This document shows, piece by piece, positions 52,740 through 62,687 of a stretch of DNA of 64,000 nucleotides. The DNA is from Solibacillus cecembensis. Lineage in GTDB: Bacteria > Bacillota > Bacilli > Bacillales_A > Planococcaceae. Under the pieces are notes generated by a model that was given only the letters and a program-made list of their open reading frames with translations, was not told the DNA's origin and did no database searches. Every line of letters starts with the position of its first letter. The stretch's first letter is position 1. A program made the position numbers and the translations under genes. The stretch is from assembly GCF_001439635.1 (NCBI RefSeq), contig NZ_LMBZ01000004.1, positions 124,001-188,000 on the forward strand, read 5' to 3'.

Positions 52740-52976
52740 TTAATTGATGAATTTATTTTGCTCTTTAATTTGCTTTAATTTTTCTGGTGTTACGTCATTT
52801 CCTTCTTCATCTACCACTTTCACATGCTCAATCGTATCACGCATTGTTGAGCGGAAAATATCCAAATATTCTTTTCTTAAAGCCGTGCGTTCTTTCGCCT
52901 GCTCCTCTGTTAGCTTGCCCTCTTTTGCCAACTTCGATAATTCGTTAATTCGAGCTAATTTTTGTTTTGATAACAT
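52740..52976 (-). CDS. ynzC: DUF896 family protein YnzC
   Basis: 78-residue cytoplasmic protein with a two-helix N-terminus (KLARINELSKLAKEGKLTEE) and the family pattern ERTALRKEYLDIFRSTMRDT. The ATG at 52976 follows AAAGGTGAG; the longer frame has no site. In B. subtilis ynzC belongs to the SOS-induced yneA operon; here a glycosyltransferase gene separates it from yneB. Confidence 0.92.
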   Translation of the reverse strand: MLSKQKLARINELSKLAKEGKLTEEQAKERTALRKEYLDIFRSTMRDTIEHVKVVDEEGNDVTPEKLKQIKEQNKFIN

Positions 52977-53021
52977 TCTATTCTCACCTTTCAAATTTAC
53001 ATGTATACACAATAATACTAC

Positions 53022-53054
53022 GGTATGAAAAAATGAGTTGAAGTGCAAGTAAAT
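53022..53054. repeat. Direct repeat, left copy, flanking the glycosyltransferase segment
   Basis: GAAGTGCAAGT with ATGAAAAA before and ATTA and CTT after, at offsets matching those of the right copy (54097-54128). The two lie on either side of the segment that interrupts the yneB-ynzC order. Confidence 0.5.
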
Positions 53055-53232
53055 TATCTTAGTATTAGCTAACATTTTAAATTAGATTGTTGTAGAATGA
53101 TGTTTTCCAACAAATATTGAGTTATTCAACTTCGCAATAGATGGCTTATAGATAAACTTTACTTACTAGATGTTATTTACGTTTAACAGATAGTCTAACC
53201 TATTTTGAAAATGGCCCATTCATATCATCCTT

Positions 53233-53961
53233 CTATCTTTCTTGGTTATCATAATATGTTTTATTTGCATAGTTTTGATCCGAACCATTTAAATAGGCTA
53301 GTATGACTTTTGGGTTTTTCAATAATCCCCAATCTCCGTAAGTATCAAACCTTCTACATGAAGTTGTCATGCCATTTTTTATAGTCCCCCACTTTTTGCT
53401 ACTTCTTTTCCCATAATCTTTTAACCGTTTGGCAAAATCGGCGTCTTCGGCCATAAGCATATTTTCATTAAAGCCATTGATTGCTATAAAGTCTTTTTTG
53501 TAGCACCAAAAAATCCCTACTGATATGGCTCCATACTTGAAAAGTAAAGGAACAATGAGCAATAACGCCGAAACGACAATACCTAGAGACATTCTTTCAA
53601 ATTCCCCGTTTGCACCACCGCCTATGTAATTCCCGGAGGCTAATAATTGCTCTACATTAGTTAGTAGGTCCTCTGACATTTGGGTATCCGCATCTATCGT
53701 AATTATTATTTCACCATTTGCAATTGCAGCACCCGCATTTCGAATTTTAGACAAGTTTTTATCTTCATTTCTCAATGTAATACAATGATATGAGTTTGCA
53801 ATTTCCTCGGTTTTATCCGTACATCGATTTAATACAACGATAATCTCAACTTGATTTGTATATCCTTTTGAAGCCGCAACGATTGAATCCAAACATTTCC
53901 CAATATACTTTTCTTCATTATGTGCAGGAATAATAATGGAAAACTTAATTTTTTTTGTCAT
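53233..53961 (-). CDS. Family 2 glycosyltransferase
   Basis: 242-residue glycosyltransferase with a GT-A fold. IIIPAHNEEKYIGKCLDS opens the nucleotide-sugar-binding domain, IDADT is the metal-binding DxD-like motif and LMAEDADFAKRL holds the catalytic Glu/Asp. A hydrophobic stretch (about 124-150) suggests membrane association. GGGAGGAA precedes the ATG. The gene sits where B. subtilis has none, between yneB and ynzC, and is flanked by an imperfect direct repeat, so it looks acquired. Donor and acceptor are unknown; 53077-53232 and 53962-54090 hold nothing recognisable. Confidence 0.88.
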   Translation of the reverse strand: MTKKIKFSIIIPAHNEEKYIGKCLDSIVAASKGYTNQVEIIVVLNRCTDKTEEIANSYHCITLRNEDKNLSKIRNAGAAIANGEIIITIDADTQMSEDLLTNVEQLLASGNYIGGGANGEFERMSLGIVVSALLLIVPLLFKYGAISVGIFWCYKKDFIAINGFNENMLMAEDADFAKRLKDYGKRSSKKWGTIKNGMTTSCRRFDTYGDWGLLKNPKVILAYLNGSDQNYANKTYYDNQER

Positions 53962-54096
53962 ACTTCATTCCTCCCTAACTGAATTATATGCAGCTAGTCG
54001 GATTCATAATTAATAAATGCTAGCAATTACTGTGCAACATTTACGCCATATCCATGCAAGAAATTCCAGTTAAAGTAATTCTCTTACTTTTAGCTA

Positions 54097-55114
<1,018 letters not shown>

Positions 55115-55143
55115 AATAAATCGCCCCTTTAGAATGTACGTTC

Positions 55144-55209
55144 GGAATATATGTTCTTATAATAATAGGAACATACGTTTTTGTCAACCCCTTTTAGAAC
55201 CTATGTTTG
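55144..55209. promoter_or_regulatory. Three LexA (SOS) boxes between yneA and lexA
   Basis: Matches to the Bacillus box CGAAC-N4-GTTCG style consensus: GGAATATATGTTCT (55144-55157), GGAACATACGTTTT (55168-55181) and AGAACCTATGTTTG (55196-55209). All share GAA(C/T)-N4-GTT. B. subtilis also carries several LexA sites here. They allow self-repression of lexA and SOS control of yneA-yneB. Confidence 0.85.
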
Positions 55210-55272
55210 CATTCTTGTTCGCATACTGCTATACTAAATTTAATAAAACTACTTATTAAAGAGGTGAGTGTG

Positions 55273-55893
55273 TTGACAAAAATTTCGAAGCGTCAAGAAG
55301 CCATTTTAGCTTTTATAAAAGATGAAGTTCGTACAAAAGGCTACCCACCTTCTGTCCGAGAAATCGGTGAAGCTGTTGGTTTAGCTTCAAGTTCTACTGT
55401 CCATGGACATCTAGCTCGTTTAGAAAGTAAAGGGCTCATTCGTCGAGATCCGACAAAACCACGTGCCATTGAAATTCTTGAGCAAGGAGACCCAACCATT
55501 CCAAAGCAAGGCGTTATCCATGTGCCACTAATTGGCAAAGTAACGGCCGGAATTCCTATTTCTGCCATTGAAGATATTCAGGAATACTTTCCACTACCCG
55601 ATACATATGGTTCTTCGGAGGATGAATTGTTCATGCTCGAAATTATGGGTGAATCTATGATTGAGGCTGGTATTTTAAATGGCGATTACGTAATCGTTAA
55701 AAAATGCTCTGCTGCAAATAACGGGGAAATTGTCGTGGCTATGACAGAAGATGATGAAGCAACAGTAAAGCGCTTCTATAAGGAAAAATCGTATTTCCGT
55801 TTACAACCTGAAAATAGTTCGATGGATCCGATACTCGTAAACCAAGTAACGATTCTTGGGAAAGTTGTTGGATTATACCGCAACGTGCATTAA
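55273..55893 (+). CDS. lexA: SOS repressor LexA
   Basis: 206-residue transcriptional repressor. The N-terminal winged helix reads [16 protein letters not shown] and [20 protein letters not shown]. The cleavage bond is Ala-Gly in VTAGIP. The catalytic Ser is in [10 protein letters not shown] and the catalytic Lys in DDEATVKRF. RecA bound to single-stranded DNA triggers self-cleavage. Start: a TTG at 55273 behind GAGGTG (six bases), giving MTKISKRQ; the GTG at 55270 is too close to the site. Three LexA boxes precede it. Confidence 0.97.
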   Translation: MTKISKRQEAILAFIKDEVRTKGYPPSVREIGEAVGLASSSTVHGHLARLESKGLIRRDPTKPRAIEILEQGDPTIPKQGVIHVPLIGKVTAGIPISAIEDIQEYFPLPDTYGSSEDELFMLEIMGESMIEAGILNGDYVIVKKCSAANNGEIVVAMTEDDEATVKRFYKEKSYFRLQPENSSMDPILVNQVTILGKVVGLYRNVH

Positions 55894-55901
55894 AAACAAG
55901 T

Positions 55902-55935
55902 AAGCCGCAAACGTTTGAATCGTTTGCGGCTTTTT
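55902..55935. terminator. Bidirectional terminator after lexA
   Basis: AAGCCGCAAACG/CGTTTGCGGCTT stem with T residues, between lexA and the convergent amidotransferase-like gene. Confidence 0.9.
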
Positions 55936-56631
55936 CTATTGTTTCTTTCTTGAAGCATCTATAAAGCTTTTAAATAGTTTCTCAGAAGGCGCATCATTTT
56001 CAAGACCTTCTGGATGCCACTGTACACCAATACAATATGGATGCGTTGGATGCTCAATCCCTTCAATGACTCCATCTTTTGCACGGGCATTGACAATAAA
56101 TCCATCAGCTACTACATCGATAGCTTGATGATGGAAGGAATTCGTTAAAATCGAGGAGGCCCCGATAATTTGCTGTAGCTTCGATTGCTCAAGCTCCACT
56201 GTATGCGTGACTTCATGACGCATGGATACTTGTGTATGCTTCAATACATTTTCCACTTGAGTATCAATATCTTGATATAAGGTTCCACCAAATGCAACGT
56301 TCATCACTTGCTCACCACGACAAATGCCTAAAATCGGTATTTCCCGTTCAAATGCGCGCTTCATAATGAGTATATCGCTTTTATCGCGTTCATCAATGAC
56401 AACACCGAGCTTATAATGGGGTTCCTGTCCAAAAATTAATGGATTCACATCATAGCCACCAATTGATACAACACCGTCCACAATATCTAATATTTGCTCA
56501 ACATTTCCCTCATTAATAACAGGCAAACAAATAGGCGTGCCTCCAGCTCTTTTAATCGCATGAATGTATGTATTATTAATCTCTTTCTTTCCTTCTACAG
56601 GATGCATTGTTAGCCCAATAACAGGTTTCAT
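55936..56631 (-). CDS. Class I glutamine amidotransferase-like hydrolase, gamma-glutamyl (C26/PuuD family)
   Basis: 231 residues from the ATG at 56631, six bases after GGGGAGG. The nucleophile Cys lies in ILGICRGEQVMN and the His-Glu pair in GVQWHPEGLE; SFHHQAIDVVADGF is a family segment. The fold is that of free-standing gamma-glutamyl hydrolases such as PuuD, which cut gamma-glutamyl-GABA and similar gamma-glutamyl amides. Specific substrate unknown. Lies downstream of the pilus operon on the same strand. Confidence 0.9.
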   Translation of the reverse strand: MKPVIGLTMHPVEGKKEINNTYIHAIKRAGGTPICLPVINEGNVEQILDIVDGVVSIGGYDVNPLIFGQEPHYKLGVVIDERDKSDILIMKRAFEREIPILGICRGEQVMNVAFGGTLYQDIDTQVENVLKHTQVSMRHEVTHTVELEQSKLQQIIGASSILTNSFHHQAIDVVADGFIVNARAKDGVIEGIEHPTHPYCIGVQWHPEGLENDAPSEKLFKSFIDASRKKQ

Positions 56632-56694
56632 TATTTTCCTCCCCAAAATTTGATATTAGTAGCATACCATTAATAGTCAAATTTGTGTGAATGT

Positions 56695-57453
56695 TTAAAA
56701 ATTAAAGAATGATCCATACCACTGTAATATGAGCTCGCCGTAAAAATAGACAATGATTGCAGCAAGTGAAATAGAAGGGCCAAATGGAACAGGCGTCTTT
56801 CTTCCTTTATTACGAATTTTTAAGATGACAATTCCCACAAACATACCGATGACTGCTGCTAAAAATAGCGTCAACAACGTCTGAACCGTTCCGAGCACAA
56901 GTCCGATAACGAAAAATAATTTAATGTCACCCCCACCCATGCCCCCTTTTGACACGACCGCGATGAATAATAAAATACCAAAGCCTACGATTGCCCCTAA
57001 CAAACTATCCCACCAAGGTTCGAGTGGTGCAAAAACGCGTGCAAGTATTAATAATGGAAGGAAAAATAATAATACTTTATCTGGAATGATCATATACGCA
57101 ATATCTGAAACATTAATAATCATTAATAACGAAATAAATAATAGCGCCACTGCTAACTCTGGTTGCCATCCAATTTCCCAAAAGGCAAAGGCAAATAACC
57201 CTCCTGTCAAAAGCTCCGTTATCATATAAATTGGCGAAAAACGCACGCCACAGCCCCGACATTTCCCGCGCAATAATACATACGAAAATACAGGAATGAG
57301 GTCGATTATTGTTAGCTGACGCTGACAGTTCGTGCAATGGGAAGGGGGTAAAATGATGGACTCTTTTTTAGGTATACGCAAACCGACCACATTAAAAAAG
57401 GAGCCGAACACAGCGCCAAAAATAAATGCAAAAACCGTATACGCAATCTCCAT
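56695..57453 (-). CDS. pilD: Prepilin peptidase (type IV leader peptidase)
   Basis: 252-residue membrane aspartyl protease that cuts the leader of prepilins and may methylate the new N-terminus. The cytoplasmic loop has two Cys pairs (SHCTNCQRQL and GKCRGCGVRF) typical of bifunctional enzymes. Catalytic Asp residues lie in VSDIAYMIIPD and GGMGGGDIKLF. Seven to eight helices. In this operon it can process the pilin at 59901-60314. In B. subtilis the homologue is ComC. Confidence 0.95.
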   Translation of the reverse strand: MEIAYTVFAFIFGAVFGSFFNVVGLRIPKKESIILPPSHCTNCQRQLTIIDLIPVFSYVLLRGKCRGCGVRFSPIYMITELLTGGLFAFAFWEIGWQPELAVALLFISLLMIINVSDIAYMIIPDKVLLFFLPLLILARVFAPLEPWWDSLLGAIVGFGILLFIAVVSKGGMGGGDIKLFFVIGLVLGTVQTLLTLFLAAVIGMFVGIVILKIRNKGRKTPVPFGPSISLAAIIVYFYGELILQWYGSFFNF

Positions 57454-57487
57454 ATGTAACGCTCCTAACTACAATCGTAATTCTTCT

Positions 57488-58201
57488 TTAAGTACCTTCG
57501 TAATAGAAGGTCGTTACTTGAATGTCTGCCGTCACTATGTCTAGCTGATCCTCTGCCAATGCAGCCTCTTCCCCTGGTAGCGCATAGTGGATTGCGTCAA
57601 CACGCATAACACGTTCAAGTGATTCTATTTCCTTTAAAAATTGTTCAATTTGTGTTTGATCTAGTGCTGCTACTTCTACATTAAATGTAATCATTTTTAA
57701 TTCTGCTGGCAATGTTTCGCGTGTGATTGATGATACAGGTAATACAGATTCCGTCGATTCCTCTTCTGACGACACCGCTTGTCCTGTGGCACCATCTGTT
57801 TGACCCACTTCTGTTTCTTCTGGTTTATTTGGGTCCTCTAAAGTCGATTCAACTACTAAGGAATCATAATTATTAAATTCCAAAGAAAGGACGCGTGTCT
57901 GTGCAACAAATTCGATTTCTTCAATACTTAATAGCAATTCTTTCATCGCACGTTGTTGTGGCACTTTTTGACGTAGTGCAAAGACATTCACCGTTTCTTT
58001 ACTGCGATCTTCTTCTATGAGCGCAATTTTTTCTTTTAGTGAGGTTACGTCAGTTTGTAATTGATTTACCGCGCTTTCTGCATTTGCAACTTCCTCTTTT
58101 TTCGGTTGTACGACATAATAATAGACAGCAAATAACAATGCCAAGACTAAAGCGCTTACTAGGAGCAGCCCTGAGTTTTTTCCACCTGAAAGCTGATTCA
58201 T
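57488..58201 (-). CDS. pilO: PilO-like pilus alignment protein
   Basis: 237 residues: a short cytoplasmic N-terminus, one membrane helix (about 10-30), a coiled coil (about 33-66, NQLQTDVTSLKEKIALIEED) and an outer ferredoxin-like domain interrupted by a Glu/Ser-rich insertion (about 110-150). This is the architecture of PilO. The gene overlaps pilN by one base, and its position M-N-O-D supports the name. PilO would pair with PilN to form the ring around the pilus motor complex. Confidence 0.85.
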   Translation of the reverse strand: MNQLSGGKNSGLLLVSALVLALLFAVYYYVVQPKKEEVANAESAVNQLQTDVTSLKEKIALIEEDRSKETVNVFALRQKVPQQRAMKELLLSIEEIEFVAQTRVLSLEFNNYDSLVVESTLEDPNKPEETEVGQTDGATGQAVSSEEESTESVLPVSSITRETLPAELKMITFNVEVAALDQTQIEQFLKEIESLERVMRVDAIHYALPGEEAALAEDQLDIVTADIQVTTFYYEGT

Positions 58202-58782
58202 TATTGGACACCTCCAGTTGCTAAATATGCCTCATCCATAAATAATGTAATGTCCACGGAATAGCGCGGCACTTCATTAAATGTAACGGTTTCTTCATTG
58301 GTCGGATTTAGTTCAAAATTGTCTACCTTTTCAAGCTGCGAATCAAAAAAGTACGCACTATTTTCTAGGCTATTTACATAGGTAGAAACATCGGTTAATG
58401 TTTCAAAATCTACCGTGATTGTGGTTGATTTTTCTTCAAATTCATAGTTACGTAAATACGAATTATCCGGTAAAAGTAACTGTGTTTCATCTATTAATGG
58501 CGATACAGGGTAGGACACGCGCTCCACGAATGCTACTGATTCTTCAATTGAGCCTTTTGCGACATTTGAAAGGTTGTCATACTCCACTTGCAGCTGTTCA
58601 ACTTCACTTTGTAAACTTTGCTGTTGTGCTGTAACGGTTACAAACTCGCTACGTGCACTAAAGTACTGACATACAAGTACCGCTAATAGTAAAATCACGC
58701 CGGCTGCCATCACACTGTACAATACTTTGGAACTTGACTGCCCTCGTTCTAATCGAGGGAGCAGGTTAATATCTGGAATCAT
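58201..58782 (-). CDS. pilN: PilN-like pilus assembly protein
   Basis: 193 residues starting MIPDINLLPR, the conserved N-terminal motif by which PilN binds PilM. A helix (about 22-45), a coiled coil (QQQSLQSEVEQLQVEYDNLS) and a ferredoxin-like domain follow. Overlaps pilM by four bases and pilO by one base. Confidence 0.9.
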   Translation of the reverse strand: MIPDINLLPRLERGQSSSKVLYSVMAAGVILLLAVLVCQYFSARSEFVTVTAQQQSLQSEVEQLQVEYDNLSNVAKGSIEESVAFVERVSYPVSPLIDETQLLLPDNSYLRNYEFEEKSTTITVDFETLTDVSTYVNSLENSAYFFDSQLEKVDNFELNPTNEETVTFNEVPRYSVDITLFMDEAYLATGGVQ

Positions 58783-59756
58783 TTTTGAACCTCCTTTAGC
58801 GCAAGTCCGATTAATGAAGCGTGTTTCGCCTTAAAATTTGGAAATTGCTGTGCGATTGTGCGATCATCTATTACAACTAAAGGTGCGTCTAAATTTTCTA
58901 GTAAAAATTTCTGAATATCGTCAAGCAATGGATTATCACCCATTAAAATCATTTCTTCCACTGTTTTTTCGCCTTTATGTAATGAGAATTTATAGAAGTT
59001 CATTATACGGTCTAGCTCCAGCACCTGGTCTGCTACGTGCATACGGTAATCTTGTATGTCACCACTATAAGCAAATGTTACATCCCCGTCATTAGTTGTT
59101 GTCGCCTGCCATTTTGTCATATCCGTATTAATCGATTGGAAACGTAAAAACTCTACTTGGCCATCCGCAAAAATACAAATCGACAGCTCGTTAATAGACC
59201 AATCGGCAATTAAATACGTTTTGTGGTCTGTAATTTTCTTTAATTCTTTGAGAACACGCAAATTACAAAGCGCGCGAATATCGATTGCTTCTGGCACCAT
59301 TTTCAAATCGAGTGTCAGATCAATCATTTTTCGTACTTCCTCAGGTGGCGCAGCAAATAATGTTGCCACCCCGTCCCCTGGTACATGATCATATACATCA
59401 ATGAGTGGCTCTTGGAACGGAACATGAATCGATCGACCAATTTCCATCTGTACAAATTCCTTTAGTTTTTTACTTTCAACATCTTGCGGGTGCTCGAATG
59501 TTTTCAGTAAAACGGATGTATCCGGTACGAATAAGCGAACTTTTTGTTTTGCCCCACGTAATTTAGACGTATTTTCCTTTAACAACCCAAATAATGCGAC
59601 TTCATCTGAAATGGTCGCATCTTCTATCATTCCTTTTGGTAGCGGGATTTCATGCACTTGCCACTGTGCAACACTCGGCCCCTTGTTAACAAGTGCACGC
59701 AAAACATAATCATTTAAAGAAATTGAAACAGTCGTTTTATTACCTAATTTAAACAT
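58779..59756 (-). CDS. pilM: PilM-like actin-fold pilus assembly protein
   Basis: 325-residue cytoplasmic ATP-binding protein with the FtsA/actin-like fold, which docks on the N-terminus of PilN. Recognisable features are VSISLNDYVLRALV (phosphate 1-like strand), LFVPDTSVLLKTFEHP, MEIGRSIHVPFQEPLIDV and YLIADWSINELSICIF (phosphate 2). AGGAGG-like site precedes the ATG. First of the M-N-O set, 144 bases downstream of the pilin. Confidence 0.9.
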   Translation of the reverse strand: MFKLGNKTTVSISLNDYVLRALVNKGPSVAQWQVHEIPLPKGMIEDATISDEVALFGLLKENTSKLRGAKQKVRLFVPDTSVLLKTFEHPQDVESKKLKEFVQMEIGRSIHVPFQEPLIDVYDHVPGDGVATLFAAPPEEVRKMIDLTLDLKMVPEAIDIRALCNLRVLKELKKITDHKTYLIADWSINELSICIFADGQVEFLRFQSINTDMTKWQATTTNDGDVTFAYSGDIQDYRMHVADQVLELDRIMNFYKFSLHKGEKTVEEMILMGDNPLLDDIQKFLLENLDAPLVVIDDRTIAQQFPNFKAKHASLIGLALKEVQK

Positions 59757-59839
59757 GTAAGGGCCTCCTTTTTTGTGCGTTTATATCGTAATGTTCTTTT
59801 GTACAGTACTTAAGTTACGTACAATGCCTATTGTTGCGG

Positions 59840-59900
59840 CGGATTAATCACTCAATGGAACACCCAAGCCGAGTGGGTTGGGTGTTCTTTGAGGGATTGA
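59840..59900 (-). other. Long imperfect hairpin between pilin and pilM
   Basis: GAACACCCAA (59859-59868) pairs perfectly with TTGGGTGTTC (59879-59888); further pairs (TTGAG/CTCAA, GATT/AATC) extend the stem on both sides. Minus-strand sequence beyond is not T-rich, so it is a poor terminator. It may stabilise the pilin mRNA or lower read-through into pilM. Confidence 0.55.
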
Positions 59901-60314
59901 TCACCAAGTAACTATGCCTTTAGAAACTTTTGCCTCGGATAAATTTTTTAAAGTTTTAGCAGATGTTACTGCCCCGACCTTAGTACCTGTAAAAGTTATT
60001 GCAAGCTTTCCATCAGTACCTCTAGATACTGAAAATGCAGTAATTCGTTCTGAAACATCTACATAATCACCTGCAGTATCACCTGTAGTATCCTTCTTAA
60101 AAGGTAATGCATTTCCATCTGTTTCATACAGTTGCGCCGCATTCAAAATTGTGATTGCATCAGAAATTTCTGCTTTCACTTTTGAATTGTTAATAATATT
60201 CCCAATCGCTGGAATTGCAATTGCTGCAATAATTGCTAAAACAACAATTACCGCTAAAAGCTCAATAAGTGTTAAACCTTTTTCGTTTTTCATATGCTTG
60301 AATTTGTTAAACAT
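59901..60314 (-). CDS. Type IV prepilin (major pilin)
   Basis: 137 residues with a class III signal: the 13-residue leader MFNKFKHMKNEKG, then LTLIELLAVIVVLAIIAAIA, with Glu at position +5 of the mature protein and cleavage after Gly. The rest is a small soluble domain with no Cys, so no disulfide D-loop. The ATG at 60314 follows AAAGGAGG. An in-frame GTG at 60374 with a perfect AAGGAGGTGAT site would add 20 residues to the leader; the 13-residue leader is more typical, and which is used is undecided. Sits between pilC and pilM. Confidence 0.93.
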   Translation of the reverse strand: MFNKFKHMKNEKGLTLIELLAVIVVLAIIAAIAIPAIGNIINNSKVKAEISDAITILNAAQLYETDGNALPFKKDTTGDTAGDYVDVSERITAFSVSRGTDGKLAITFTGTKVGAVTSAKTLKNLSEAKVSKGIVTW

Positions 60315-60359
60315 ATAAAAACCTCCTTTATTTTTTGGTGTGGTAATTTTCTTTTGCTC

Positions 60360-60401
60360 GGACGTTTGCTGCACAACGAATCACCTCCTTGCAAAACGTC
60401 C
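60360..60401 (-). promoter_or_regulatory. Hairpin with Shine-Dalgarno sequence in its loop, upstream of the pilin
   Basis: On the minus strand GGACGTTT and TGC (60401-60391) pair with GCA and AAACGTCC (60372-60360), leaving a loop with AAGGAGGTGAT, a full match to the 16S anti-Shine-Dalgarno. A GTG start (60374) lies at the edge of the closing stem. It could control translation of the longer pilin form or of the region. Confidence 0.5.
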
Positions 60402-60429
60402 ATTCCTACGAATCTATTTTCCATAAAAT

Positions 60430-61635
60430 TTAAATTTGTTCATATAAACTAAACATCGGCATCATAATCGCCGCGACAATCAATCCTACTATTACCGCTA
60501 AAATTAAGATCATTGCTGGTTCAATTAGCGATTTTAACGTATCAATTGCACGATCTACTTCTTCCTCGTAAAAGTCAGCAATTTTCTCGAGCATATAATC
60601 GAGCGACCCTGTCGATTCCCCGATACTCGTCATACTTGTAACTAGCGGTGGGAAAATCCAGCTTTTTTCAAGCGGTTCTGTTAGTGTACTTCCTTTTTCA
60701 AGGCTTGCGCGCGCTTCGAGTATGACTTGTCCTACTACTGGATTACCCGATACTTTTTCTGAGATTGTTAGTGCTTGTAAAATTGGTACCGCACTGCTAA
60801 ATAGCGATGATAATGTCCGTGTTAAACGAGCCAATGCTGATTTTTGAAAAAGTGGTCCGAACATTGGCATTTTAAGCAGTGTGTAATGGACCATATAGTG
60901 AAATTGTTTATTGTTTTTATACAACATATTTAAGCCGACCACTGTAAAAATGACCGCACCGATGACGACCCACCAAAACTTTTGGAGCCACTCACTCAGT
61001 GCTACTGTGGCCACCGTAATAAGTGGTAATTCTGCATCCATTTCTTCAAATGTTGAAACGAATGATGGTACGACAAATACTAGCAGGAGAAAGACAACAC
61101 CAATCGTAATTAACAAAAGCACAGCTGGATATGTTAGCATCGACTGTACTTTTTTCTTCAAGTTATACTGCTTCTCAAATGTGTTCGCTAAGCGCTCTAA
61201 TGTGTCATCAATATTCCCTGTTGCCTCACCGGAACGCATCATATTCGTAAATAAATCAGGGAAAACTTTCGGATGTTTTGCCACTGCTTGCGAGAAAGAA
61301 ACACCCGAACGCACATCCTCTTCTACATTTTCTAACGCTTTTTTTAACTTCTTACTCGATGATTGACGCGCTAAAATATTCGTTGCTTCCACTATGGACA
61401 CACCTGCGCGAATAAGTGTCGCAAATTGTCGACAATAAATAACGAAATCTTGGTTTTTAACGCCGCCACCAATTGACAAGTCTTTATGTAAAATGCTTGT
61501 CGATTCTGAAACTTCTCGCGGGTTAATACCTTGTTCACGCAATTTCCCAATCGCCGCTTGTTTATTAATGGCATCAATCGTTCCTTTTTTCGTTACACCC
61601 GTTTTTGTACGACCTACGTATTTAAAGACGGTCAA
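60430..61635 (-). CDS. pilC: Type IV pilus platform protein PilC (GspF family)
   Basis: 401-residue inner-membrane protein with two repeated GspF domains (about 70-195 and 270-395), each with CRQFATLIRAGVSIVEA- or LTRTLSSLFSSAVPILQA-like helices, and three membrane helices. It couples the PilB/PilT ATPases to pilin insertion. Overlaps pilT by four bases. Confidence 0.95.
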   Translation of the reverse strand: MTVFKYVGRTKTGVTKKGTIDAINKQAAIGKLREQGINPREVSESTSILHKDLSIGGGVKNQDFVIYCRQFATLIRAGVSIVEATNILARQSSSKKLKKALENVEEDVRSGVSFSQAVAKHPKVFPDLFTNMMRSGEATGNIDDTLERLANTFEKQYNLKKKVQSMLTYPAVLLLITIGVVFLLLVFVVPSFVSTFEEMDAELPLITVATVALSEWLQKFWWVVIGAVIFTVVGLNMLYKNNKQFHYMVHYTLLKMPMFGPLFQKSALARLTRTLSSLFSSAVPILQALTISEKVSGNPVVGQVILEARASLEKGSTLTEPLEKSWIFPPLVTSMTSIGESTGSLDYMLEKIADFYEEEVDRAIDTLKSLIEPAMILILAVIVGLIVAAIMMPMFSLYEQI

Positions 61636-62675
61636 ATATATTCACCTACGTTCATATAAGGGCGCGCTTCCTCTAGTGACACCTTATTTGCAGCAACTAG
61701 GCCCTGAATGGAATTTTCAAGCGTATGCATGCCGAGTGCACGGCTTGTTTGCATAACACTCGGAATTTGGTGAATTTTTTCATTGCGAATTAAGTTCGTC
61801 ACGGCAGGTACTGCAACTAAAATTTCGGTTGCGGCAATTCGTCCTTTTTCTTGTTTCTTCACGAATAATCGCTGTGAAATAATACCTTGTAATACATTGG
61901 CTAACTGAATGCGAATTTGCCCTTGTTGATGTGGTGGAAAGACGTCAATAATACGATCAATCGTCGTCGGTGCGCTTGATGTATGCAATGTACCGAATAC
62001 TAAGTGCCCTGTTTCAGCTGCAGTAATAGCCGTTGAAATCGTTTCTAAGTCTCGCATTTCCCCGACTAAAATAATGTCTGGATCTTGACGAAGTGATGCG
62101 CGTAAACCATCTGCGAATGAACTTGTATCGACACCAATTTCACGCTGATTGACGACCGATTTTTTATGACTGTGTAAATACTCAATCGGATCTTCCAGCG
62201 TAATAATATGCTTGGATTTATTCGTATTAATGTAGTCAATCATTGCGGCAAGTGTCGTTGATTTCCCAGAGCCAGTCGGACCTGTGACAAGAATTAGCCC
62301 TTGTGGTTTGTCCGCTAAATCAAATAACACTTGTGGCATATTGAGCGACTCAATCGTTGGGATTTCACTCGAAATTAAACGCGCAGCAATCGCACCTGTA
62401 TTGCGTTGATGGTAGGCATTAACACGAAAACGGCATTTGCCCTCAAGCGAATAGTTGAAATCGGTTTGTCCCCGTTCCTCATATTCCTCAACTTTATATT
62501 CAGGTAATATTTCACGAACCATGTCATGTATGAGCGCTGGCGTTACGTTCGTGTCACCATACTGTGAGAGCTGGCCATCAATTCGATAAACAGGGGGTAT
62601 TCCGATTGTTAAATGCAAATCGGATGCTTTTTCATCATAAGCACGCGTCAATAAATCACGTATGGATAATGTCAT
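61632..62675 (-). CDS. pilT: Type IV pilus retraction ATPase PilT
   Basis: 347-residue hexameric ATPase that pulls pili back. N-terminal PAS-like domain (ASDLHLTIGIPPVYRIDG), Walker A GPTGSGKSTT, Asp box and Walker B in DPDIILVGEMRDLET, His box GHLVFGTLHTSSAPTTIDR. VTNLIRNEKIHQIPS corresponds to the AIRNLIRE motif needed for retraction. It overlaps pilC and starts 12 bases after pilB. PilT in the operon implies true twitching-type pili and not only a competence pseudopilus. Confidence 0.95.
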   Translation of the reverse strand: MTLSIRDLLTRAYDEKASDLHLTIGIPPVYRIDGQLSQYGDTNVTPALIHDMVREILPEYKVEEYEERGQTDFNYSLEGKCRFRVNAYHQRNTGAIAARLISSEIPTIESLNMPQVLFDLADKPQGLILVTGPTGSGKSTTLAAMIDYINTNKSKHIITLEDPIEYLHSHKKSVVNQREIGVDTSSFADGLRASLRQDPDIILVGEMRDLETISTAITAAETGHLVFGTLHTSSAPTTIDRIIDVFPPHQQGQIRIQLANVLQGIISQRLFVKKQEKGRIAATEILVAVPAVTNLIRNEKIHQIPSVMQTSRALGMHTLENSIQGLVAANKVSLEEARPYMNVGEYI

Positions 62676-62687
62676 CTAAATCCCCTC

